Below are positions 7,201-13,568 of a stretch of 14,202 nt of DNA, one piece after another. The notes under the pieces are model-generated. The model saw only the letters and a program-made list of their open reading frames with translations. It searched no databases and had not been told where the DNA came from. Position 1 is the first letter of the stretch. Every line of letters begins with the position of its first letter. The translations under genes and the position numbers were made by a program. This stretch comes from Nanobdellota archaeon (lineage in GTDB: Archaea > Nanobdellota > Nanobdellia > Pacearchaeales > GW2011-AR1): NCBI GenBank assembly GCA_020056045.1, contig JAGVIM010000129.1, forward strand, positions 1 to 14,202. Direction: 5' to 3'.

Positions 7201-10178
7201 ATTTTAATCGTGCAACAACCATAATGGGGGCTATAAGAGAATCTGTTCAAAAAGATCCTGCACTTTATTTAATCGCAACTAATGGTGAAGAAATAAAAGG
7301 AATAACTTATACTGGTGAAGAAAAAGATTTTGATAGTGCATTTACAAGAGACAGGGTTGGAAAATCTATTGATAGAACCTGGGGAGATACTGCAATAAGC
7401 ATTGGAGATTTTGGAGTTAGTAGTATTGCTCTTACTGGTGCAGGGGGTTATATTGGAAGGGGAATTGGTGCTGCTGCAGAATTTATTCCTGGATTAAGTA
7501 AAGTTGTAGAAGGTGCTAATGTAATTATTAATCCTGGACAGCTTATTGCTGCAAAAACTCTTTCACAGGAAGCTGGTTTTATATCAAGAATTACTGTTTC
7601 TGCTCCTTTTGATATTATTTCTCAAACAGGAATTATTACAACAAGCAATATTGCATTAGGTCCTTTAGGGGGAACTGTTAGTGAGATCCTTACTTTTATG
7701 AATCCTGCTGCTGGACTTGAAAGAAAAATTGGAAAAGAAATAGGGATACTAAGAGCAGGAACAGAAGAAATCATAGAATCAAGAGTATCAAAAGAAGCTT
7801 TAAAAAATGCTGAAAAAATTGGATTTACAAAAGTATCAGAAAGTGTTTATGCAGGAGTTGATTCTTCTGGAAGAAATTTTGTTGTTTATGCAGGAGAAAA
7901 TATTCCAAGGGAACTTAAAGAAATTGGATTTAGTAGAATTACAAGTCAAGAGGCTGAAGAAAGAATAGGACAAATTATTGAAGAAAATTCTAGGAGAAAT
8001 ATAGAAACAGTTAGTGAACAAGCTCTTGATACACAAAGTGAACTTGCCATAAGAAATATTGGTAGAGGAAGTTTGGGAGAATCTGAAATAATTAAAAATT
8101 TTGGTGAAATAAATCCAAAATATTATTTTGATCTAGGGGAAAAATCAAAAGATTTAGTTCCAGGTATAAGTCAATCAGGAATGAGAGAAACAATTAATGT
8201 TGATGGAATTCCAAATGGATTAAAGCAAACAATAAATGATAAGTTTGATTCTACAATTGGAAGTTTAGGACCTGATGCTAGTTATAATGATTATTTGAAA
8301 CAGGCAGTGTTATTTTCAAAAGAAATGAAAGAATCGCTTCCTTTTTTAGGTTATGAAAATATATATGAAGCAAGAGCTGAAATTGCAGATCAAAGAACTT
8401 TATTTTATGAATATTTAAAAAAATTAGAAAATGGTGATGTAAAACTAAGTGGACTCATTAAAACAAATGATCTTGATTGTAATGGTCAAGCACTTACAAT
8501 GTATTTAGCACTTGGAGGAGAAAAAAGTGGATTTAATCTTTATGGTGGTATTAGTAGTACTGGAGAAGATAGAGTTCATTCATTTCTTGCAAAACAAATT
8601 GAAATAAATGGGGAGAAAAATATGCTTATAATAGATCCAACAGAACTTGATTTATATGTTAATGCAGTTGGAATAAATCCAGGTTATCTTAGGTCTCATA
8701 GTTTAGTTGTAGCAGAAGAAGAATTTAAGAGAATTGGTTATAATATGCATGATTTAAGTACTGGAGTTGGAAGTATTGATGTAATTGCTGAAAATAATTT
8801 AAAAGAAAGAACAATAGGTATTGAGAACGGAGCTAAAACAGTTAGTGAATTTACTCAGGGAGATTTAATGGTTTATCCTCCGACTTGTTTTGTTGCAGGA
8901 ACTATGATTTTAATGTTTGATGGATCAAGTAAACCCATAGAAAAAATAAAAATAGGAGATTTTGTTAAATCATATAATTATGATTTTAATGAAATTAATT
9001 CAAAGGTATTAGAATTAGAATCTCCAATAAGGGATGGGTATTATAATATTAATTTTGATGATGGCTCTAATTTAAGTATAACTGATGAACATCCTATTTA
9101 TATTATAAAAAATAATTATTCTGGATGGGCTTCTATAAACCCTAAAAAAACTCAAAAATATTACTATTCATTTTTTGGTCTTGAAAAAATTGAAATTGGA
9201 GATTATGCCCTTCAAATTAAAAATAAAACAATAAAAATAAATGGAATTAATTTTATTAACCAAACAATAAAAACTTATAATCTTAAGCATATTAATAGCA
9301 GCCATACCTTTTTTGCTAATTCTTTTTTAGTTCATAACAAAGCATTATCTGCTACTCAAGAAAAGATTCTTAGCACACAACCTATTGATACAGTAAACAC
9401 TATTGTAAATCCAGGAGTTATGTATTCAGATGAGATGGTGAGTGTTCAAAGGGACTTTACAAAATTAACTCCTGAAGCAAAGGTTGAATTAATGGATCGT
9501 ATTGGTTTTATAGATAATGAAGAATATTTAGATTTACTTTCTGAACTCCTTCATCCTAATTCAGATACTTATTTAAAAGTTAGAAAATTTGAAGACCAAC
9601 TTTTTGCAAGTAAAACCATATGGAATGATCCTGCTTATAGAATAGGTGTTAGTGAAGAAATATTTAGATATGTTCAAAATCCCAATAATATGGAAATGCT
9701 TGTTACTCCAATGACTAATAAAAATTTTAATAATTTCATTAAAACTGCAAATATAGAACCACAATTAGCAACTCCAGAAAGCATTACTAAACAAGTTGAT
9801 ACTGTTCTTAGAAGTGATATGAAAACTGAGTTTAATGTTAATTATTATGTTAGTAGCCCTGAAGAAGCTGAAAAAGTTGGAAGAGAACTTTTAAATAAAT
9901 ACATAGTTGAGCCCTATGGAAGTAATAGTTTAGATATGGCTGCTTCTCATTATAGTTTAGAGTTAAAAAATCCTGATCTGCCTAATTCTTATGTAGGCAG
10001 AATAAGAAGAGATGTTCAGGGGGATTATCAACAATTTACATTAAAAGATGGAACAACAAGACAGATGCAATTACCCCCTCATATAAATGTTGAAATTCCT
10101 AGGGCAAGAGTTATAAAGGGAGATGGAACTTTTACAGAAGCAGACATAACAATACATGTATTTTACAAACCAATTTAA
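4245..10178 (+). CDS. Giant secreted multidomain protein with transglutaminase-like and Hint domains
   Basis: A 1977-residue protein. A Sec signal peptide covers residues 1-26. Residues 30-505 are beta-rich with many short D/N-G turns and look like a repetitive beta-structure. Residues 515-610 are charged helices, and about 735-830 are TPR-like. A Gly/Ala/Ile-rich hydrophobic stretch lies at about 1046-1155. A transglutaminase-like core follows: D-C-N-G-Q-A (Cys1412), V-H (His1445) and I-I-D-P-T (Asp1464). Then come a Hint domain (1548-1698) and a C-terminal domain of 279 residues I do not recognise, with His at 1902, 1946 (P-H-I-N-V-E) and 1971. The layout resembles polymorphic toxins, where Hint self-cleavage releases the C-terminal part. 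The substrate of the transglutaminase-like core (crosslinker or protease) cannot be told. The start overlaps the pilin-like gene (ATGA), and GGAG lies 7 nt before it. The frame is intact throughout. Domain calls are from motifs only. Confidence 0.8.
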   Translation: MKTKKILFILIINIFISILLCSLILADVSIEVQKKNPDGSPVLINDLSSQTKANINSIIDYAKTSYSQGRIIVDENEVTTLSNNGKIVLSIPKGIKLENKNSVLTVTGKIVPIINYPERPDIKTIPKLSIGELELNSEKEISLNFKENIESGIQTISFNGDKINLQDSAVIKSNTFEFGLGGFGVNGDVKEGTIVIDSKNKKINSIDVKFKEGTDGTIRVAKERSGNLNTKNNINEVFSKFNEYNNLKEASFKLNKGETDYASLTSSKGGSYSFNYKGKSFIFKAEKNGHIVFNPLEGKISGENSELAFEGGKNINSFKGFSGVIDENGNIKNIDLKEGGWYSDSTNRKYSSTKGDLKLFFNGEAIKGIEGNVVSFDKDEKVYLKGFVKTTGYPEYEGKSDNAYTEFNPKFKKEDGTIPFFDVKEGNADLNNGKHKIIIENGKAKLELNKGLFNVYDQNPISYGFAIYNNGEKIEGYLDEGKKEYNLIVYNKNGEKTIRSMESSKWSNELGTKKLNSQKEKETISTIGAIDKRVIELKNELNGKTSKELDSLELYKIYLEKQLRDIYGEPRDEVVVELKKYLENERNLESKANAQLMLGEMLNQKIIASTPPKEIAYLFPEVFSSGPVASVSYKEGLYFRTDRNGNIIGYSPDGTNYVGTDYDPANFPSGKISYDSISVINELKQKGWTVDSLLQDRIVDKGLAKDSYEYKQIETSAKETRDLLSAAKEYFQKNSDSKSAGMADIYIAQSYQSTDSSSTLNEFERIIRENTDSSIKSEATRLMALSNFEVSPSNNAGLVMQQLRQAILLDPNNKQALYDLDKISSSFLDSRIKAGYAEPEKIISDVFAKIGEGSTNPYAEKLKDGVFHPVRAIYSQATGTEELVSTVKSRLDENDRTLLGAQGIRVLTKNSYDVSNYLTSSEENKFETISRLNGLDSVISTDKIKDYMTRSGFDFNAEDINSQSKKLFDLIAKEEGDSKANLYFNNFNRATTIMGAIRESVQKDPALYLIATNGEEIKGITYTGEEKDFDSAFTRDRVGKSIDRTWGDTAISIGDFGVSSIALTGAGGYIGRGIGAAAEFIPGLSKVVEGANVIINPGQLIAAKTLSQEAGFISRITVSAPFDIISQTGIITTSNIALGPLGGTVSEILTFMNPAAGLERKIGKEIGILRAGTEEIIESRVSKEALKNAEKIGFTKVSESVYAGVDSSGRNFVVYAGENIPRELKEIGFSRITSQEAEERIGQIIEENSRRNIETVSEQALDTQSELAIRNIGRGSLGESEIIKNFGEINPKYYFDLGEKSKDLVPGISQSGMRETINVDGIPNGLKQTINDKFDSTIGSLGPDASYNDYLKQAVLFSKEMKESLPFLGYENIYEARAEIADQRTLFYEYLKKLENGDVKLSGLIKTNDLDCNGQALTMYLALGGEKSGFNLYGGISSTGEDRVHSFLAKQIEINGEKNMLIIDPTELDLYVNAVGINPGYLRSHSLVVAEEEFKRIGYNMHDLSTGVGSIDVIAENNLKERTIGIENGAKTVSEFTQGDLMVYPPTCFVAGTMILMFDGSSKPIEKIKIGDFVKSYNYDFNEINSKVLELESPIRDGYYNINFDDGSNLSITDEHPIYIIKNNYSGWASINPKKTQKYYYSFFGLEKIEIGDYALQIKNKTIKINGINFINQTIKTYNLKHINSSHTFFANSFLVHNKALSATQEKILSTQPIDTVNTIVNPGVMYSDEMVSVQRDFTKLTPEAKVELMDRIGFIDNEEYLDLLSELLHPNSDTYLKVRKFEDQLFASKTIWNDPAYRIGVSEEIFRYVQNPNNMEMLVTPMTNKNFNNFIKTANIEPQLATPESITKQVDTVLRSDMKTEFNVNYYVSSPEEAEKVGRELLNKYIVEPYGSNSLDMAASHYSLELKNPDLPNSYVGRIRRDVQGDYQQFTLKDGTTRQMQLPPHINVEIPRARVIKGDGTFTEADITIHVFYKPI
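8478..8636 (+). other. Transglutaminase-like catalytic core within the giant protein
   Basis: The spacing Cys1412-x32-His1445-x18-Asp1464 matches the transglutaminase/papain-like core. Cys sits in D-C-N-G-Q-A at a helix start, a Leu/Gly-rich stretch follows, His comes after a G-x-S loop, and Asp is in I-D-P-T. The same D-C-x-x-x-A / H / D-P-T words recur in bacterial and archaeal transglutaminase-like proteins. Some members crosslink proteins, others cut peptide bonds. Confidence 0.6.
8886..9338 (+). other. Hint (intein-like) autoprocessing domain within the giant protein
   Basis: The 151 residues begin with Cys1548 (C-F-V-A-G-T-x-I, then K-P-I-E-K-I-K-I-G-D), carry the block B motif T-D-E-H (Thr1613, His1616), and end in S-H-T-F-F-A-N and V-H-N (His1697, Asn1698). 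All residues needed for the N-S acyl shift and Asn cyclisation are present. The next residue is Lys, not Cys/Ser/Thr, so normal intein splicing is unlikely and cleavage is expected, as in bacterial intein-like or polymorphic-toxin Hint domains. It has no room for a homing endonuclease. Confidence 0.85.
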
Positions 10179-10191
10179 TAAATTATAACAA

Positions 10192-11034
10192 TTATATTTT
10201 TTTTCTCAACCATTTATAAAAATAAAAAAATAAATCTTGAACATCCCCTTTATTGAGAAATAATAATTCTAAAGATTTTATTGTTCCTGCTTTAATTTCC
10301 TCTTGATTTTGGTTAACTAAACTTTGCAGACTTTTTCTAACTATTTCTTCAATTGAATCAGGAGTTACCGGTATAGGTCCTTTAGAAAGTAAAGGTATTG
10401 CTAACTCAAAATGTCCATCTCTTAAATAAGAAGTTTTAGGATCATAGCCAAAATATTCTGTTTTTTCTTCAGGAATTTCTGGATTTTGAAAATTTAAATT
10501 AAAAGGATTATTATCAAATCTTTCTATAGAATATCTTATAAGACCATTAGAAGGTATTGTTATAGTATCTGTCACAAACCTAGGATTAAAACTTAAAATC
10601 TCTTTAGGATCTGTATTTCTATATATAGGGGATTTTTTTAAAATGACTCTTTCTTCATAAACATTTTCAAAAACTTGTTTTATTGCCTTAATTTCTTCTT
10701 GATTTGGTTGATCGTGAGATATTGCTTCTTGAAACAATCTTAAAAATTGTCTTGTTTTTCTTGCCCCATATTGTTTTTGGGCTGTTAAAGATTTAAGATT
10801 ATATTTATCTAAACTTAATTCTCTTAGATAATGAACTTCAACTTGCTGATCATCAGTATTAGTACCAAGAACTCTTGAATAAGAATGGGCTAATCCGGTT
10901 CTTGATGAAATCCATAGGGGAGGAAAATCTTTTGATTGATCTTTTTCAGGTACTGACTCTGCTAAACTTTCAGCTAAAATTTCTAAGTCAGTTTTATAAT
11001 TTCTTTCTGTAGATGGGAGATTCATTGAAAACAT
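10192..11034 (-). CDS. Hypothetical protein, last gene of the RtcB/ARH operon
   Basis: A 280-residue protein I do not recognise. It has no signal peptide or membrane segment. Residues 1-110 are mixed and polar, with an R-T-G-L-A-H-S-Y-S-R segment near 45-54. About 105-130 is helical and acidic. The middle (145-215) is rich in Asn, Pro and aromatic residues with likely beta-strands, and the C-terminal 50 residues are helical, ending in a basic tail (K-W-L-R-K-K-I). The first Met is 2 nt after the stop of the RtcB-like gene; Met4 (11025) is an alternative. Placement at the end of the operon suggests a partner of the RNA ligase or the ADP-ribosylglycohydrolase, but no catalytic motif is visible. 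It converges on the giant gene with 13 nt between stops. Confidence 0.7.
   Translation of the reverse strand: MFSMNLPSTERNYKTDLEILAESLAESVPEKDQSKDFPPLWISSRTGLAHSYSRVLGTNTDDQQVEVHYLRELSLDKYNLKSLTAQKQYGARKTRQFLRLFQEAISHDQPNQEEIKAIKQVFENVYEERVILKKSPIYRNTDPKEILSFNPRFVTDTITIPSNGLIRYSIERFDNNPFNLNFQNPEIPEEKTEYFGYDPKTSYLRDGHFELAIPLLSKGPIPVTPDSIEEIVRKSLQSLVNQNQEEIKAGTIKSLELLFLNKGDVQDLFFYFYKWLRKKI
10197..10204 (+). terminator. T8 tract after the giant gene
   Basis: Eight T residues follow the stop at 10178 by 18 nt. T-tracts are the usual archaeal termination signal. It lies inside the 3' end of the convergent gene, where it encodes the C-terminal Lys codons on the other strand. No strong hairpin precedes it. 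Confidence 0.4.
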
Positions 11035-11036
11035 TT

Positions 11037-11999
11037 TTAACTAATACTTACAAGAGGTTTAAATTGAGCAACTTCAGATACATAGGGTTTTATTAAAGGA
11101 AAAATCTCTTCAAGATTTCTATAGCAAAGAGTATGTTCTGATGGAGAATTTGAATTTTTCTTGGAGGGTAGATATACTTCTCCATTTAAATTTTCTGGTT
11201 CAAAATTAAATTCTTTTGATTCACTTCTTGATAATTTTCTCCCTGTTCCATGGGACATTGAATATTCAATATCTGCTATTTGGGGAAGGGCTCTAACTAA
11301 AACGGCAGTTCCTAGATATGTAGAAGGAATAATTGCAAGTTCTCCTGGATTAATTCTTACTGCTCCTTTCCTATAAACAACTTGATTATTTTCTCTTGAA
11401 ACTTGATTATGAACAGAGTCTAATACGATTTCCAGTTTAGCTCCTGATAATCTTTCAACAAGATGAGTAAGTTCTTTTCTGTTTTTTCTTGAAAAATCAA
11501 TTGCATTATTATGTGCTTTAAAATATTCATCTCCCCTATACCCTGCTTCAAAAACTCTTTTACCTTCTAATCTGCTTCCAGTATGAATCAAAACAAATAA
11601 GTCTTTGTCTTGAAAATCGGTTGAATCAGATGATGTAGGCCGATATAAATTTAAAAAATGATTTCCCCCACCTAGACTTCCTAAATTTGTTTTTTTAATT
11701 CTTAACTCTTGGTAGATTCTATCAGCTAGTTCTCTTAAGTCCATATTTATGGGACTCACAAATTTAGTCAACATCATACCGCAACCAATATCTGGGCCAA
11801 TAAATCCTGGATTAATAACATGTTCATTTCCAAATATTGCTACAGATCCTGTTGGAATAAGCCCCTTACCAGGACAATAGTCTGGAAGAACAACTAATTT
11901 CTTCATACCTTGAGTATAAAAATTATATTCTAATCTGTTTCCAGACAAGTTGATAATCTTAGGTTTTTTTGTCATTTTTAGGAAACTTTTAATTGTCAT
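11037..11999 (-). CDS. Compact RtcB-family RNA ligase
   Basis: A 320-residue RtcB-family protein. RtcB joins RNA 2',3'-cyclic phosphate or 3'-phosphate ends to 5'-OH ends, using Mn2+ and GTP through a guanylylated His. All signature blocks are present: P-D-x-x-P-G-K-G (39-46), D-I-G-C-G-M (Asp70, Cys73), G-G-G-N-H-F (Asn113, His114), H-T-G-S-R (His139), V-H-N (His197) and S-H-G-T-G-R (His250, the expected GMP acceptor). It is shorter than usual RtcB (about 380-480). Only 41 residues separate Cys73 from His114, where the archaeal enzyme has roughly 100. The C-terminus ends F-K-P-L-V-S-I-S without the family's final Lys-Gly. It may be a specialised paralogue, like the short RtcB forms linked to peptide release factor H, rather than the tRNA-splicing ligase. 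The start at 11999 overlaps the upstream gene by 11 nt; Met9 (11975) is an alternative. Confidence 0.85.
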   Translation of the reverse strand: MTIKSFLKMTKKPKIINLSGNRLEYNFYTQGMKKLVVLPDYCPGKGLIPTGSVAIFGNEHVINPGFIGPDIGCGMMLTKFVSPINMDLRELADRIYQELRIKKTNLGSLGGGNHFLNLYRPTSSDSTDFQDKDLFVLIHTGSRLEGKRVFEAGYRGDEYFKAHNNAIDFSRKNRKELTHLVERLSGAKLEIVLDSVHNQVSRENNQVVYRKGAVRINPGELAIIPSTYLGTAVLVRALPQIADIEYSMSHGTGRKLSRSESKEFNFEPENLNGEVYLPSKKNSNSPSEHTLCYRNLEEIFPLIKPYVSEVAQFKPLVSIS

Positions 12000-12975
12000 T
12001 TATTATTTGATTTATTATTTTTTGAGAGTATGAAAATCTGCTTCTTGTTGAATTAACAACATCAAATAATTTTTTTGCTTTTTCTTTTAATAGTTCATGA
12101 TCTTCTAATTGAGATTTCCATTGTTCTGGAATTTGTGAATAACCATATTGTAAACCTGCTAATGAACCTGTAATGGCTGCCCTTGAATCAGCATCTCCAA
12201 ATCCATTTGCAGCAAATAAAACAGAATTTCTAAAATTATTTGCTCTTAAAACAGAATAAATTGCAGAATAAACAATATCTTCAACAAAACCAGAATCTCC
12301 TATGGTCTCTATAGCACTTGTTGGATCAATTGAACGATTCTGAGATAGATCTAATACTTGTTCTAATTTTTTTCTATATTTTTTATTTAAAAAATTATCT
12401 TCGTCCACTATCTGAAAAGTTACTGCTTCAGATGATTTTCCTTGAGCCATTTCCTGAATATAATAATTAACTAAACTTCCCATTCTTGCAACATCTTTAT
12501 GAGCATGGGTTACACCTAAAATCCTTTTTTCATTTCCAGAGGTTAGTTTAACTTCATAGGGAACTAATGCAGAGTATAAACAATAGGGAATTAATCTTGC
12601 TAAAGCAAGTGAGCCACAGGCATTTTGATGATCAATTCCTGATTTTTCTGGAGGAACTCTTTTTTTCAAATTTTGAATTGCCTGTTCTGTTGTTCTTCCA
12701 ATTGAACGAGGATTTGCTGAATACCACTGTATTAATCTTTTTCCAATATTATCTAAATCAATTGCACCTTGATTTTCAATTAAAGAATCTAATGAAATTA
12801 TTAAATGTTGAGTATCATCTGTATATTGTCCTGCTTTTAACCCTTTTCTATAGGCAGGTTCAAAATCAGTTACAGGTTTTGGAATTTTTGCAAATTCTAC
12901 AGGAGCTCCTAGTGCATCCCCTATTAAAAAACCAACAACACTTCCCATTAATCTATCTAATTCTTTATTTTTCAT
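11989..12975 (-). CDS. ADP-ribosylglycohydrolase (ARH/DraG family)
   Basis: A 328-residue cytoplasmic enzyme. The family removes ADP-ribose from proteins (Arg or Ser), from free O-acetyl-ADP-ribose, or, in some members, from nucleic acid ends, using two Mg2+/Mn2+ ions. Motifs: G-x-x-x-G-D-A-L-G-A-P-x-E (Gly15-Glu27), Y-T-D-D-T (Thr52-Thr55, metal ligands), T-H-A-H near the middle, and F-G-D-A-D-S-R-A-A-I-x-G-x-L-A-G (Asp261, Asp263, Ser264). The last motif is normally G-G-D-T-D-T; here Gly-to-Phe and Thr-to-Ser changes keep both Asp residues and a hydroxyl, so activity is likely. The length is usual. The start overlaps the SGNH gene (ATGA), and AGGAG lies 7 nt before it. With RtcB downstream, an ADP-ribosylated RNA or RNA-processing protein is a possible target, but this is inference. 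Confidence 0.88.
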   Translation of the reverse strand: MKNKELDRLMGSVVGFLIGDALGAPVEFAKIPKPVTDFEPAYRKGLKAGQYTDDTQHLIISLDSLIENQGAIDLDNIGKRLIQWYSANPRSIGRTTEQAIQNLKKRVPPEKSGIDHQNACGSLALARLIPYCLYSALVPYEVKLTSGNEKRILGVTHAHKDVARMGSLVNYYIQEMAQGKSSEAVTFQIVDEDNFLNKKYRKKLEQVLDLSQNRSIDPTSAIETIGDSGFVEDIVYSAIYSVLRANNFRNSVLFAANGFGDADSRAAITGSLAGLQYGYSQIPEQWKSQLEDHELLKEKAKKLFDVVNSTRSRFSYSQKIINQIINDN

Positions 12976-13568
12976 TGTTTTTCTCCTGGAAGTAATTTAT
13001 AAACTTCTTGTGCAATTAATCTTGCACCTTCTTCATTTGGATGAAGAGCATCAAAAAAATGCTCATCCTTTAAAACAGAACAAATATCTGCTAAAGGAAT
13101 ATTTCTAGTAGCACAATATTCACTTAGTTTTTGATTATGATAATCTCTTTTTTGTTTTGCTTGTTCTATAAATTTTATTGAAAATGGATTATCTAAAGTA
13201 GCAACAATATTGGGAACATTAATCAATATTGGTTTTGTTGATTTTGATTTAGCTATTTCATTAATCATTTGATTATAATTAGTTATTATTCTTTGACTTG
13301 TTAATTCAAGATTATGACCTTCACCCAAATCATTTGTTCCAAATCCTAAAATAACATATTCTGGATTTGGAAATCTTTGCATTGCTCTTGTTAAACATTC
13401 TAAACCTTCTCTACTATAAAGTCCGGGCATTCCATAATCTCTAACATTAAATCTTTCTCCAACTAATTCTTGAAGAAATTGAGGATATGTTGGAATTCTA
13501 ACAATAGAACTATTCCAACCAGTTATGCTATCTCCTACACAAACTATTTTAGGATTAAAATTTGTCAT
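12972..13568 (-). CDS. SGNH/GDSL-family hydrolase
   Basis: A 198-residue intracellular hydrolase of the SGNH (GDSL) fold; members cleave esters, thioesters, acetyl groups or some phosphodiesters. Block I is V-G-D-S-I-T with the nucleophile Ser14, block II is Y-G-M-P-G (Gly49), block III is G-F-G-T-N-D (Asn79), and block V is F-D-A-L-H-P-N with Asp173 and His176. All four catalytic positions are present, and the length fits a single-domain enzyme. No signal peptide is seen, unlike secreted lipases of this fold. It overlaps both neighbours by 4 nt (ATGA), so it is translated with the unknown upstream gene and the ADP-ribosylglycohydrolase. In this setting it might remove an acyl group from O-acyl-ADP-ribose or from RNA, but the substrate cannot be read from the sequence. 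Confidence 0.88.
   Translation of the reverse strand: MTNFNPKIVCVGDSITGWNSSIVRIPTYPQFLQELVGERFNVRDYGMPGLYSREGLECLTRAMQRFPNPEYVILGFGTNDLGEGHNLELTSQRIITNYNQMINEIAKSKSTKPILINVPNIVATLDNPFSIKFIEQAKQKRDYHNQKLSEYCATRNIPLADICSVLKDEHFFDALHPNEEGARLIAQEVYKLLPGEKQ
12983..12987 (-). promoter_or_regulatory. Shine-Dalgarno site of the ADP-ribosylglycohydrolase gene
   Basis: AGGAG on the minus strand, 7 nt before the ATG at 12975 and inside the last codons of the SGNH gene. It is the clearest ribosome binding site in the operon and supports this start. The other genes of the operon lack one. Confidence 0.55.

Noticed and set aside
8886..9338. Mobile intein with a homing endonuclease
   Set aside because: The domain has only 151 residues with no endonuclease insert, and Lys follows the terminal Asn, so it is read as a cleaving Hint domain.
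12567..12995. 142-residue plus-strand frame opposite the ADP-ribosylglycohydrolase gene
   Set aside because: It is a shadow of a well-supported gene, with Leu/Phe-rich low-complexity translation and no promoter.
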